From a bacterium (GTDB lineage Bacteria > Bdellovibrionota_C > UBA2361 > SZUA-149): a stretch of DNA of 7,590 nt. Positions 1 through 6,472 of this stretch are shown piece by piece. Position 1 is the first letter of the stretch, and the number at the start of each line of letters is the position of its first letter. Made by a program: the position numbers and the translations under genes. The DNA lies in the NCBI GenBank assembly GCA_003230795.1, contig QIGM01000460.1, positions 1 to 7,590 of the forward strand, read 5' to 3'. The notes below the pieces were generated by a model, which saw nothing but the letters and a program-made list of their open reading frames with translations, was not told the DNA's origin and searched no databases.

Positions 1-175
1 TAACTACTGCCGTTTGCTCAGCCTTAATCTGAGGCTCCGAACCACTATCTGCTCCAAGGACCAGAAAAGCGGCGAATAGACTAAGAAGAAAAAAGCCGAA
101 AACTGAAATGTAGAGGGGATTCTTATAAAAGGGTTTTAATGATTCTTCTTCCTGATCAACCTCTTCCTCAGCCAT
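1..175 (-). CDS. small membrane protein, unknown function (3' part outside window)
   Basis: The first 58 codons of a leftward gene that runs off the window edge. It starts at ATG 175, 23 nt after the stop of the upstream glycosyltransferase, with a modest AGGG about 10 nt before the start. Residues 2-12 are strongly acidic (many Glu/Asp). Residues 14-20 contain Lys14 and Lys18. Residues 21-42 are a hydrophobic stretch rich in Phe, Leu and Ala that should form one membrane span. After it comes a polar segment beginning Asp-Ser-Gly-Ser-Glu. The positive residues just before the span suggest a cytoplasmic N-terminus and an external C-terminal part. I do not recognise the family. Close coupling to the glycan genes suggests a membrane component of polysaccharide export or assembly, which is inference only. 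The frame is convincing as coding because of the clean acidic/hydrophobic architecture and the tight spacing. Confidence 0.75.
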   Translation of the reverse strand, partial: MAEEEVDQEEESLKPFYKNPLYISVFGFFLLSLFAAFLVLGADSGSEPQIKAEQTAVV

Positions 176-198
176 GGCGATAAGACCCTAAAAGACCG

Positions 199-957
199 CT
201 AGCGAAACTTCTGCGTCAATAGTGAAAGCAATGCCTTGAGATACCACCTAAGATAGCGAGGAATCCATGCCCAGAGCTTGAAGTTCGTCTCTCCAAGAGT
301 TCTATCCCACCACTCAGTCGGTAATTCTCTGATCTCTTTCCCTTGGGAATGGGCGCGGTAACACAACTCTAAAGCAACTTCGAACCCGCCATCACTCTCA
401 ATGGTTTGAGCCCGCAGCCACGCTCCGTCATATAGTTTGTAGTTATTGGTTGCGTCAGATGTTGGGAATCCACAAAAACTAAGGAAGACTCCAGCGCACC
501 GAGACATGAGTGTCTTAAGAAACTCACCACCATGTTGCTTACCACCGGGCATATAGCGCGATGGAGAAACAATTGCCGCTCCCTGCTCCCAAAGATTTAA
601 CATCTCTGGAATAATCGAGAGCTTATCGGAGTTATCTCCCATTGTGACAATCACAGGACCGTCTTCACAATGGGCAAAGCCCCAACGCAGGGCGTTTACG
701 ACACCTCGACCATACTCGTTCTTTTCCGCTAGAACACGCGGGTCCCCTTCTGCTAATTTAGCGACATAGGGAAGAGTAGTATCTTGATCGAAGTCGTAGA
801 CGAATTTTAAGACATCAAAGGGCACGGATTCAGACACGAGAGAGTCATAGAGACGAACAACGTTCTCCCCCTCGTTATATATCGGCACCAGCACTTGCAC
901 AGGCAGCGAAGGCTTACGAGCCTTAGGATTTTGTGCTCTTTGACTAGACGTAGACAT
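199..957 (-). CDS. family 2 glycosyltransferase
   Basis: A 252-residue GT-A fold glycosyltransferase of the GT2 type. The N-terminal strand and nucleotide-binding motif VQVLVPIYNEGENV is at about residues 20-33. The first acidic cluster VYDFDQDTT is at 53-61, in the place of the usual DDxSxD of dolichol-phosphate-mannose-synthase-like enzymes. RGVVNALRWGF is at 84-94, and TMGDNSDK (105-112) stands where the metal-binding DxD-like motif is expected. SRYMPGGKQHGG is at 133-144. GFEVALELCYRA and WWDRTLGETNFKLW follow in the C-terminal half. No multi-span membrane tail is present, though residues 228-247 (including IPRYLRWYLKALLSLL) look amphipathic and may touch the membrane. I chose ATG 957, with AGGA just upstream. 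The frame stays open to a TTG at 999, but that start has no visible ribosome site. The donor and acceptor are unknown. It probably transfers a sugar to a lipid-linked or nascent glycan at the inner face of the cytoplasmic membrane. Confidence 0.93.
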   Translation of the reverse strand: MSTSSQRAQNPKARKPSLPVQVLVPIYNEGENVVRLYDSLVSESVPFDVLKFVYDFDQDTTLPYVAKLAEGDPRVLAEKNEYGRGVVNALRWGFAHCEDGPVIVTMGDNSDKLSIIPEMLNLWEQGAAIVSPSRYMPGGKQHGGEFLKTLMSRCAGVFLSFCGFPTSDATNNYKLYDGAWLRAQTIESDGGFEVALELCYRAHSQGKEIRELPTEWWDRTLGETNFKLWAWIPRYLRWYLKALLSLLTQKFR

Positions 958-1054
958 ACAGTCCTGTTCTACCAACTCCGTTCTCGCAAATCTGCACAAA
1001 GCAGCCCACCAAAAAAAACAGCAAACGTTTCACGAAGCGCCTGAAAATATCGCG

Positions 1055-2080
1055 CTAGATGTTACCCAGCTCTACTTGCTCAGTAACCCAAGGGATTACC
1101 TCATCAAGAATAACGTCGAGATCCGTAGTCGCCTCGTAGCCAAGGACATCCTTCGCCTTCTTCACATCGGGCACACGTCGCTGCACGTCATGCTCAAAGG
1201 GGTCATCAGAGACGTAAGCAAACGGCTTGTCAGTCTTGATCTTATTCCAAATCACTTCCGCAAGCTCTAACACTGTCGTAGAAGCCGCTGTTGAAATGTT
1301 GAAATCCTGGTTAATCGCATCGGGGTGTTCCACTGCAACTCTAATTCCTTCTGCCAGATCTCCGCCATAGGTATAGTGCCGAATCTGCGAGCCGTCGCCT
1401 AGAATATGAAGTGGGTCTTGGCCCTTGACCAACTTCTGAATGATATCGGGAACGACATGGCTCATCGCCAATTTTACGTTCCCAGAAAGCACTTCCTTGT
1501 CGGTAAGTGCTCGCTGCTCGCCAATACCAACGCAGTTAAACGGACGGACAATAGTATAAGGTAATTCATACTGCTGGAAAGCACCTCGCGCGAAGTACTC
1601 ACAGGCCAGCTTTTGAAAGCCGTATGTGCTTAGCGGTGGTGGAGAAGTTAACTCAGCACCTTCTGGGCTCGGATAGATGTCAGTTGACTCAAAAACCATA
1701 CTGGAACTGAGAACAGTAACTTTCTGCAACTTGGATTTTTTGTGCGCAGCAATTGCCGCATCGAAAGTTGAAGCAACAATACGCTCATTTTCAGCAAGTA
1801 AGTCATAGGCAAATTCGTGGAAATAACTAATACCACCAATCATCGCCGCGGCGGCCAGCATATGATCACAGCCCTCTAATAGCTCCGTGAGGAGTCCGAC
1901 ATTTTTGGCATCACCCCGAACGAAATGATAGTTCGGATGATCGTCGTAAGACTTTTGAATGACGCCGTACTTGGAGTAGTTATCGACGCCGACAACTTCC
2001 CAGCCTTTATTCAGAAACTCCTGAACGACGTAGCCACCAATGAAACCTGCAGAACCGGTAATTAGAATTTTTTGTGACAT
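1055..2080 (-). CDS. NAD-dependent epimerase/dehydratase (extended SDR)
   Basis: A 341-residue enzyme of the extended short-chain dehydrogenase/reductase family acting on nucleotide sugars. The Rossmann dinucleotide motif GSAGFIG is at residues 9-15, with Asp33 at the end of the second strand, as expected for NAD binding. The catalytic set is visible: LSSSMVFE at 124-131 supplies the Ser/Thr, and STYGFQK supplies Tyr153 and Lys157. VRPFNCVG and the C-terminal substrate-binding segment ILGDGSQIRHYTYGGDLAEG are typical of GalE/UDP-glucuronate-epimerase-like and dTDP-glucose-dehydratase-like proteins. The MIGGISYFHEFA segment near residues 80-91 marks a subgroup whose substrate I cannot name. 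The length is normal. ATG 2080 is preceded by AGGA at good spacing (AGGAAATC then ATG). It lies 22 nt after the dehydrogenase stop, so the two probably act in sequence on one sugar nucleotide in the cytoplasm. 4-Epimerase is likelier than dehydratase or reductase, but this is unproven. Confidence 0.93.
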   Translation of the reverse strand: MSQKILITGSAGFIGGYVVQEFLNKGWEVVGVDNYSKYGVIQKSYDDHPNYHFVRGDAKNVGLLTELLEGCDHMLAAAAMIGGISYFHEFAYDLLAENERIVASTFDAAIAAHKKSKLQKVTVLSSSMVFESTDIYPSPEGAELTSPPPLSTYGFQKLACEYFARGAFQQYELPYTIVRPFNCVGIGEQRALTDKEVLSGNVKLAMSHVVPDIIQKLVKGQDPLHILGDGSQIRHYTYGGDLAEGIRVAVEHPDAINQDFNISTAASTTVLELAEVIWNKIKTDKPFAYVSDDPFEHDVQRRVPDVKKAKDVLGYEATTDLDVILDEVIPWVTEQVELGNI

Positions 2081-2102
2081 GATTTCCTACGAATTTATTT
2101 CT

Positions 2103-3362
2103 CTACTGATTCGCTCTCTTTAGAGAAGCGACATCTTCATTTTTTGTCCCTGGAAACAACTCCAAAGTTGAGCTGCGATAAGCACCCCATACATCAACCA
2201 TCGGCTTAGTAAAAGCTCTATCGCCATACTCCCGATCACCATATTCCCGGTGAGGAGTAGAGAGAACCAATACATCTGCCGCTGACTCTAGCTCATCAAG
2301 AGGTGTCGAACCTTCAAGGTAAGGGTCATTAAAAAGCACCTTCGCGCCCTTAAATTCTAGACCTTTCCGCACTCGAAAGCTCAATGACTCTCGAATATCA
2401 TCATTATTGGCCTTGAAAGTCATTCCCAATATACCAACTGTTTTGCCCCACAAGCTACCGTCGAAATGCGCAGCTGCCTTATCGACAACAAAACCGGCAA
2501 GTCCCTCGTTTACCAGCATCGCAGAATGACCCATTGAGAACTGGTGATCAAAGAAACTTGCAAGCTGCATAGTGTCTTTGAAGAGGCAAGGTCCAGCAGC
2601 AAAGCCCGGAGACTTATAGCCTTTAGCCCGAGGGTAGTCGTATCGAATCGCCTCATAGATCTTGTAGAAATCGACGCCGTTCTTTTCTGCTATCATGTAG
2701 AACTGATTAGCAATAGCAAACTCAAGATATCTCCAAGAGTTCGCCATTAACTTCGTCATTTCCGCTTCTAGCGGGCTAAGCTTAATTATCTCAGGAGCCA
2801 AAGCTGCAAACAGCTCATAAGCTGCATTGAAAGCCTTGTCTTCAAAGGCCGAAACTATCTGCGGTAAGGAGTCTATCTCATCAAGCGCATAGCCTTGCGC
2901 GACACGTTCCGGGCAAAAAGCAAGATTCAAATCTAGCTTTGCTTGCGACACTCTATTATAGAGATGTTCCATCGTTCCAGGGAACAACGTCGATCGCATC
3001 ACAACAAGCGCGCCAGGCTTGATATACTCGACGTAGCCATCGAATATTTGTACGACGTCAGAAATCTTCGGATTTAAATGCTCATCAACTGGGGTACCGA
3101 TAACAAAGACTACGATATCAGCTTCAGCACATTTCATCGGCTCAGTAGTCGCTCGTAGCCCCGCATCAATCGCAAGCCTAAGCTGCTCATCACCACCCCG
3201 CTCGAGAAAAGGAAACGAACCACCGTTTACTTTCTCCACCACCGCGGCATCGATATCGATTAACGTTGTCTCCGCGCCTGCAAGAGCGAACTTCACACCC
3301 AGAGGGAGTCCGACATGACCACAACCACCAATTATTACTGCTTTCTTACCTTCCAAGCTCAT
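2103..3362 (-). CDS. UDP/GDP-sugar 6-dehydrogenase
   Basis: A 419-residue member of the UDP-glucose/GDP-mannose dehydrogenase family, which oxidises C6 of a nucleotide sugar twice to a uronic acid with two NAD+. The N-terminal Rossmann motif GGCGHVG is at residues 12-18, with Asp36 ending the second strand. Further family landmarks are GTPVDEH (89-95), RSTLFPGT (123-130), CPERVAQG (150-157) and the central-helix motif EMTKLMANSWR (201-211; Lys204, Asn208). The active-site segment GFAAGPCLFKD holds the catalytic Cys259 and Asp263. The C-terminal domain opens with GMTFKANNDDIRES (313-326). All catalytic residues appear intact. CPER resembles the UDP-ManNAc dehydrogenase branch (WecC/WbpA-like) rather than classic UDP-glucose dehydrogenase, so the substrate is open. 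ATG 3362 has a strong ribosome site, AGGTGAG at 3372-3378. A five-residue duplication, REYGD twice, sits at 372-381 before the C-terminal catalytic-domain end. A candidate internal promoter lies just upstream. Confidence 0.94.
   Translation of the reverse strand: MSLEGKKAVIIGGCGHVGLPLGVKFALAGAETTLIDIDAAVVEKVNGGSFPFLERGGDEQLRLAIDAGLRATTEPMKCAEADIVVFVIGTPVDEHLNPKISDVVQIFDGYVEYIKPGALVVMRSTLFPGTMEHLYNRVSQAKLDLNLAFCPERVAQGYALDEIDSLPQIVSAFEDKAFNAAYELFAALAPEIIKLSPLEAEMTKLMANSWRYLEFAIANQFYMIAEKNGVDFYKIYEAIRYDYPRAKGYKSPGFAAGPCLFKDTMQLASFFDHQFSMGHSAMLVNEGLAGFVVDKAAAHFDGSLWGKTVGILGMTFKANNDDIRESLSFRVRKGLEFKGAKVLFNDPYLEGSTPLDELESAADVLVLSTPHREYGDREYGDRAFTKPMVDVWGAYRSSTLELFPGTKNEDVASLKRANQ
2220..2249 (-). 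repeat. 15-bp in-frame tandem duplication in the dehydrogenase gene
   Basis: Codons 372-376 and 377-381 both read Arg-Glu-Tyr-Gly-Asp, and the next codon is again Arg. The two 15-bp units differ at only two synonymous third positions (GAA/GAG and GGT/GGC). This points to an in-frame slippage duplication old enough to have drifted slightly. It lies in a loop-like charged stretch of the C-terminal nucleotide-binding domain and does not disturb the family motifs. Confidence 0.85.
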
Positions 3363-3390
3363 CGCTATTTTCTCACCTGTTTGCCCTACA

Positions 3391-3430
3391 AATTATGCCA
3401 GTCTAATTATGCCAGTCTAATTACGCCACT
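3391..3430 (-). repeat. 14-bp tandem repeat, about three copies
   Basis: On the plus strand the unit AATTATGCCAGTCT occurs perfectly at 3391-3404 and 3405-3418. A third, slightly altered, incomplete copy (AATTACGCCACT) is at 3419-3430. It fills the middle of the 98-nt gap between the methyltransferase and dehydrogenase genes. Exact head-to-tail identity indicates recent slippage or selection for repeated sites. Confidence 0.95.
3392..3428 (-). promoter_or_regulatory. candidate internal promoter: repeated extended -10 elements
   Basis: Read leftward, each 14-bp repeat contains TGGCATAAT, close to the extended -10 consensus TGnTATAAT with one change in the hexamer. The copies are at 3392-3400 and 3406-3414, and a weaker one, TGGCGTAAT, is at 3420-3428. 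From the nearest copy, transcription would begin near 3385, giving a leader of about 22 nt that contains the AGGTGAG ribosome site and ends at ATG 3362. That layout is compact and sensible. No good -35 hexamer is seen, which extended -10 promoters can tolerate. It could also be a chance by-product of the repeat. Confidence 0.4.
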
Positions 3431-3460
3431 CACTGTCCGCATGCTTAACAAAACTACCCG

Positions 3461-4303
3461 CTACAAAACTAACTCGTTAGGCGTTGCGACAACAAACGTT
3501 TGTTGACCAAAAATCTTCCAAAGAAATGGAACCTTGAGATACCATTCAATTATCCTCGCGTCAGGAGAATCGCTTCCGCTGAGGAAACCTGTTTTGCTGA
3601 CCAGACTGCCGAGACGAGACTTTGCCGTATAGGGCAGAAAGCGCGGGATCATCTTAACGACCTTGAAGCCAGAGACTTCCAAGGCTTCCTGCAAACTATG
3701 TTCTGTTAAGGCGATATGATGATCCACATAATCCCAATACGCCGAACCAACATAACGGATATTAGGTTGAAGAATCATCAAACTTCCGCCAGGCTTAAGT
3801 GCTCTCCTCGTCTCTTCCAGGACTTCAAGCAAAACCCGCTTGTCCGGCAAGTGCTCTAAGAAGTTACTCATGAATACAACATCCGCTTTCTCGTCAAGCA
3901 GATCGGCGTATTCTGTCGCAGGCACTTGCAGCACCTCCACATCATGCTCTCGAAGACGTTGCACATGCTCGCTAAGATCGACCGCAATTCTTCTCTTTGA
4001 CTTAATTCGAGTAATGAAATGTCCGTCTCCAGCACCCACGTCAACAACCACTGCCGACGATGAGACAAAAGGCTGGAAAAACTTCTCAACTAACACCTTC
4101 CAGACCGCGCCACGTGTTCGCTCCTGCTCGGAAGAGAAGCGGCTGGTATAGATCTCGTTTTCGCGGCCAGTCCCCTCATCAGATCCCGTCCCTTCAGATC
4201 GACTGCCCTCAGAAGTTGAGGCCTCTGAATTAGTCTCTTGAGAACTACCCCCCTGAGAACTAATCGTTTCTTCCGACTGCTTAGTCATGCCTGCTTGAGC
4301 CAT
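3461..4303 (-). CDS. class I SAM-dependent methyltransferase with low-complexity N-terminus
   Basis: A 280-residue protein. Residues about 10-46 are low complexity (Ser, Glu, Gly, Thr, Gln) and built from loose five-residue repeats. The Rossmann-like methyltransferase domain follows. Motif I, VVDVGAGDGHF, is at 86-96 and binds S-adenosylmethionine. IAVDLSEH at about 111-118 gives the acidic residue after the second strand. The middle motifs are ADVVFMSNFLEHLPD and RRALKPGGSLMILQPN, and a later segment is YWDYVDHHIALTEHSLQEALEVSGF. No signal peptide is visible, so it should act in the cytoplasm, probably O-methylating a sugar of the glycan or a chain-end residue. The substrate is not determinable. 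ATG 4303 is chosen because GAGG lies just upstream, inside the 9-nt gap after the glycosyltransferase stop, which implies translational coupling. An in-frame ATG at codon 6 is an alternative. The coding strand carries a G6 run at codons 17-19. Confidence 0.92.
   Translation of the reverse strand: MAQAGMTKQSEETISSQGGSSQETNSEASTSEGSRSEGTGSDEGTGRENEIYTSRFSSEQERTRGAVWKVLVEKFFQPFVSSSAVVVDVGAGDGHFITRIKSKRRIAVDLSEHVQRLREHDVEVLQVPATEYADLLDEKADVVFMSNFLEHLPDKRVLLEVLEETRRALKPGGSLMILQPNIRYVGSAYWDYVDHHIALTEHSLQEALEVSGFKVVKMIPRFLPYTAKSRLGSLVSKTGFLSGSDSPDARIIEWYLKVPFLWKIFGQQTFVVATPNELVL
4166..4261 (-). repeat. degenerate 15-bp coding repeats in the methyltransferase N-terminus
   Basis: Codons 15-19 (Ser-Ser-Gln-Gly-Gly, 4247-4261) and 20-24 (Ser-Ser-Gln-Glu-Thr, 4232-4246) share the nucleotide start AGTTCTCA. 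Codons 31-35, 36-40 and 41-46 (4166-4213) read SEGSR, SEGTG and SDEGTG. The last has one inserted codon. The period is therefore 15 bp, or 18 bp once, and in frame. The encoded segment is acidic and probably disordered. Confidence 0.75.
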
Positions 4304-4312
4304 TTGACCTCG

Positions 4313-6136
4313 TTATCTCAATGCCAACTGTTTAACTTTATGAACTACGGAGGGAACTCTTCTCGCTCCAGCCTTCCAGAGCCTTTCCCAATCACCATTC
4401 TTTACCATCCAACTCGCCCGCTCGCACATGGACTTAAAACGGTAATAGCGCCCTGCGCCAGGATGAAAACTAATTGCGATTGCCTTTACGTCAATCTCGT
4501 GGCCGAGGAGTGTCTTACCCTTGAAGCTAGAAACGCTCGGATTATCGGCACTAACGTAGGGATAACTTTGCTCAAGGAGACCACGGAGAACCAATAATGA
4601 TTCTTCACTGCCCTTGGCGAAAGACGTTGGAATACACTTGATTTCTATACGGAGAACATCCCCACCACTCGGCCTAACAAATAGAGGTAGATGAATTGCG
4701 AGACGGCCATTCACCGGAACTTCAGCTCCAGGAATAGTCTTTTTTGCGAGTCGCTTACCGCTTTGACTTCGAACGCATAATTGCACTCCGGAGATTTTCT
4801 CTCGGTCCGTGATAGAACGTAAGGCGACGGGCACCTCAATCACTGAAATGTTCTCTGCCGGCACGACGAAGCTTTGTGAAAAACTAGCGTTCTTCGCAGA
4901 CACAGGCAGATCAACCGAAGCACCTCCCGGTGCTAGGAAAGATGCGCGAGCGCACACGGGACCCAAGGCCGGTTGAACTTCTTTCGCACGAACTGGGTTT
5001 TGCAGAAAATCTAACAAGGGCAGAATTGTGGTCTCCCAGGAGAAACGTTCTCGCACCAAACGTTGAGCGTTTATTCCCTTCTCTTTGACCAAGTCAGGAC
5101 GCTCAAATATCTCCCGAACCGCAGTAGCAATACTTGCTTCATCATCGGCATCAACCGTCCAGCCGGCATCATATTCAGCAATATGCTCACCAACCTCGCC
5201 GAAGTTATTATAGAGCACAGGCAGGCCACACCAAAGGTATTCAATTGTTCGCGTAGTAAACGCTAGCTCTCTCTCGAGATTATACTGCATCGCCTCGACA
5301 GCAACGCTCGCCCGACGATATATGCCCAGCAATTGATCACGCCCAATATAGCCGTTCACGTTAATTCGCGGGCTGTTATCTGACTGCGACTTTACCTGGG
5401 CGTAGACATCGCGAATAAATCGCTCTTCCGCCGATAAGCCCTGCGTCTCATGGGGAGTACCAAAGATTTCAATTGTGCCGGCATCACGGGTCTGAATCTC
5501 TTTGCAGATATGAAAAATTGTCTTGGCTTGGTTCTGCCATGGGAACCAACCTCCGCCACTTACAAATATTGGGGCATGGGGATTGGCCGCTTCAGGATAG
5601 TCATGACTTGGTGTCTGCGAAGAAAGAGACACGGGGATGTAACGAATGAAATGCTCATCCGCAGGGACTCTGCCCGCCTGCATCAACCATCCGTAAAAAT
5701 ACGATCGTTGCCGCGTACCTGCGCAGAGGAGGCAATCAGCCTGCCCGAAAATTTTAACTTTGCGATCGGTATCGACCGGATCGTCCCACATACTGGTCTC
5801 AATCAAGCGAGACCCATGGAGATCTATTATCAGAGGGCAATCTGGCTTCTTTGAAAGCCCGTAGTGATCCCAGTTCGACGCGTAGAGCACTGCATCGGGC
5901 TTAGTTCGTTTGAGGATCTCTTCTTGAGTCTCCCAGCGCCAAAGCAATTCTCGCTGCGCTTCTGGAATCTTGTCGTAATGCTTTTCTGCCAAGTAGGTAA
6001 AACCAGGCATTGAGGCAAGCACCTCAATGCCATGCGCTTCCAAGCCTTTCATCAATTGCCAACAGCGCAGGCCACCACCACTAGTGGGTAAATCGCCAAA
6101 CGGCATTAAGTCATTACTGAATAAAAGGACTCTCAT
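4313..6136 (-). CDS. family 4-like (GT-B) glycosyltransferase with long C-terminal extension
   Basis: A 607-residue protein. Residues 1 to about 380 form a GT-B glycosyltransferase. The N-terminal Rossmann strand MRVLLFSNDLMPFGDLPTSG leads into a glycine-rich loop, SGGGLR (19-24). PLIIDLHGSR is at 101-110, the interdomain/second-domain start FVSGGGWFPWQNQAK at 191-205, and the donor-binding region RTIEYLWCGLPVLYNNFGEVGEHI at about 296-319. It ends in the usual helix ERFSWETTILPLLDFL. Residues about 390-525 are rich in alternating hydrophobic residues, suggesting a beta-sandwich. About 80 basic and aromatic residues follow. This extension is not part of the catalytic family. The enzyme probably adds a sugar to a cytoplasmic lipid-linked glycan. 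It is the first gene of the leftward operon. ATG 6136 gives the expected N-terminus and matches its divergent paralogue. The ribosome site is weak: AGGCGGT, one change from AGGAGGT, ends 10 nt before the start and overlaps an ops-like sequence. Confidence 0.92.
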   Translation of the reverse strand: MRVLLFSNDLMPFGDLPTSGGGLRCWQLMKGLEAHGIEVLASMPGFTYLAEKHYDKIPEAQRELLWRWETQEEILKRTKPDAVLYASNWDHYGLSKKPDCPLIIDLHGSRLIETSMWDDPVDTDRKVKIFGQADCLLCAGTRQRSYFYGWLMQAGRVPADEHFIRYIPVSLSSQTPSHDYPEAANPHAPIFVSGGGWFPWQNQAKTIFHICKEIQTRDAGTIEIFGTPHETQGLSAEERFIRDVYAQVKSQSDNSPRINVNGYIGRDQLLGIYRRASVAVEAMQYNLERELAFTTRTIEYLWCGLPVLYNNFGEVGEHIAEYDAGWTVDADDEASIATAVREIFERPDLVKEKGINAQRLVRERFSWETTILPLLDFLQNPVRAKEVQPALGPVCARASFLAPGGASVDLPVSAKNASFSQSFVVPAENISVIEVPVALRSITDREKISGVQLCVRSQSGKRLAKKTIPGAEVPVNGRLAIHLPLFVRPSGGDVLRIEIKCIPTSFAKGSEESLLVLRGLLEQSYPYVSADNPSVSSFKGKTLLGHEIDVKAIAISFHPGAGRYYRFKSMCERASWMVKNGDWERLWKAGARRVPSVVHKVKQLALR

Positions 6137-6141
6137 TAAAA

Positions 6142-6152
6142 AATCGACCGCC
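6142..6152 (-). promoter_or_regulatory. ops/JUMPstart-like sequence before the first operon gene
   Basis: The leftward strand reads GGCGGTCGATT here. The known ops element, which loads the antiterminator RfaH onto RNA polymerase in polysaccharide operon leaders, has the form GGCGGTAGnnT. There is one mismatch in the eight-base core, and the trailing T is conserved. It lies about 5 nt before ATG 6136, in a leader of about 188 nt downstream of the candidate promoter. The same bases may instead be a weak Shine-Dalgarno site. Context favours the idea, but a chance match of this quality is not rare. Confidence 0.3.
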
Positions 6153-6193
6153 TACAAAGTGCCAACCGTTAACTAAGGTAAAATGCCTATCTC

Positions 6194-6219
6194 CCTGTGG
6201 ATCAAAATACCTGTGGATC
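6194..6219. repeat. 10-bp direct repeat, 16-bp spacing
   Basis: CCTGTGGATC occurs exactly at 6194-6203 and 6210-6219 in the leftward operon leader. On the minus strand the first copy lies in TGATCCACA, one base from the DnaA-box form TTATCCACA. The other reads GGATCCACA, with two differences. It may be a protein-binding pair or a slippage relic. Confidence 0.75.
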
Positions 6220-6310
6220 CAATGACGCCAAATAGCTAGGAAGTACCTTCTGGTCAGGACGAAAACGTGCTTTTCGAGTCGCTGAACGCATAGAACACCA
6301 TGCTTTTTAC

Positions 6311-6325
6311 ACGCCGGAACGGCGT
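6311..6325 (-). other. hairpin at the predicted 5' end of the leftward transcript
   Basis: ACGCCG-GAA-CGGCGT on the plus strand is a perfect 6-bp stem with a 3-nt loop (TTC on the transcribed minus-sense RNA as UUC). The candidate -10 at 6331-6336 predicts a start near 6324, so the RNA would begin with this stem-loop. No T-run follows on either strand, so it is not a terminator. A 5'-terminal stem-loop often protects mRNA from decay. Confidence 0.6.
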
Positions 6326-6330
6326 CGAGA

Positions 6331-6360
6331 ATTATATCAGCGAGTCCTAATAATTGCTAA
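6331..6360 (-). promoter_or_regulatory. candidate sigma70-type promoter of the leftward operon
   Basis: On the minus strand a perfect -10 hexamer TATAAT (6331-6336) is preceded by an 18-nt spacer and TTAGCA (6355-6360), which matches the -35 consensus TTGACA at four of six positions. It points toward the glycosyltransferase gene at 6136 and predicts a leader of about 188 nt. Confidence 0.6.
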
Positions 6361-6472
6361 TGTTTTGAACTCGGAAAATGCACTCGGCCATAGGCTTCCG
6401 CACACCCTACTATTGCCAAAATTACAGCTACTTACGAAGTTTCTCACGACCCCCGCATAGGTGTGGGATTGT

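Noticed and set aside
181..206. Relic copy of the 16-bp repeat (TAAGACC and GCTAGCG near the GT2 stop)
   Set aside because: The shared words are short, in a different order and interrupted, so chance similarity is enough.
958..999. TTG-initiated N-terminal extension of the GT2 enzyme
   Set aside because: The extra 14 residues match nothing in the family and have no ribosome site. ATG 957 has AGGA just upstream.
992..1050. Terminator between the SDR and GT2 genes
   Set aside because: A T8 run exists on the minus strand (1011-1018), but no stable stem precedes it. Only a 3-bp candidate and a loopless AAACGTTT palindrome are there, and the 4-bp stem at 992-1004 lies after the run.
4238..4597. 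Plus-strand open frame of 119 codons
   Set aside because: It overlaps the methyltransferase and glycosyltransferase genes in antisense, has no recognisable domain, and its composition follows from the opposite coding strand.
5450..5854. Plus-strand open frame of 134 codons
   Set aside because: It lies wholly antisense to the well-supported glycosyltransferase gene and shows no motif or ribosome site.
6254..6301. 15-codon leader ORF in the leftward operon leader
   Set aside because: It lacks a ribosome site and has no run of regulatory codons or attenuator structure, so it is expected by chance.
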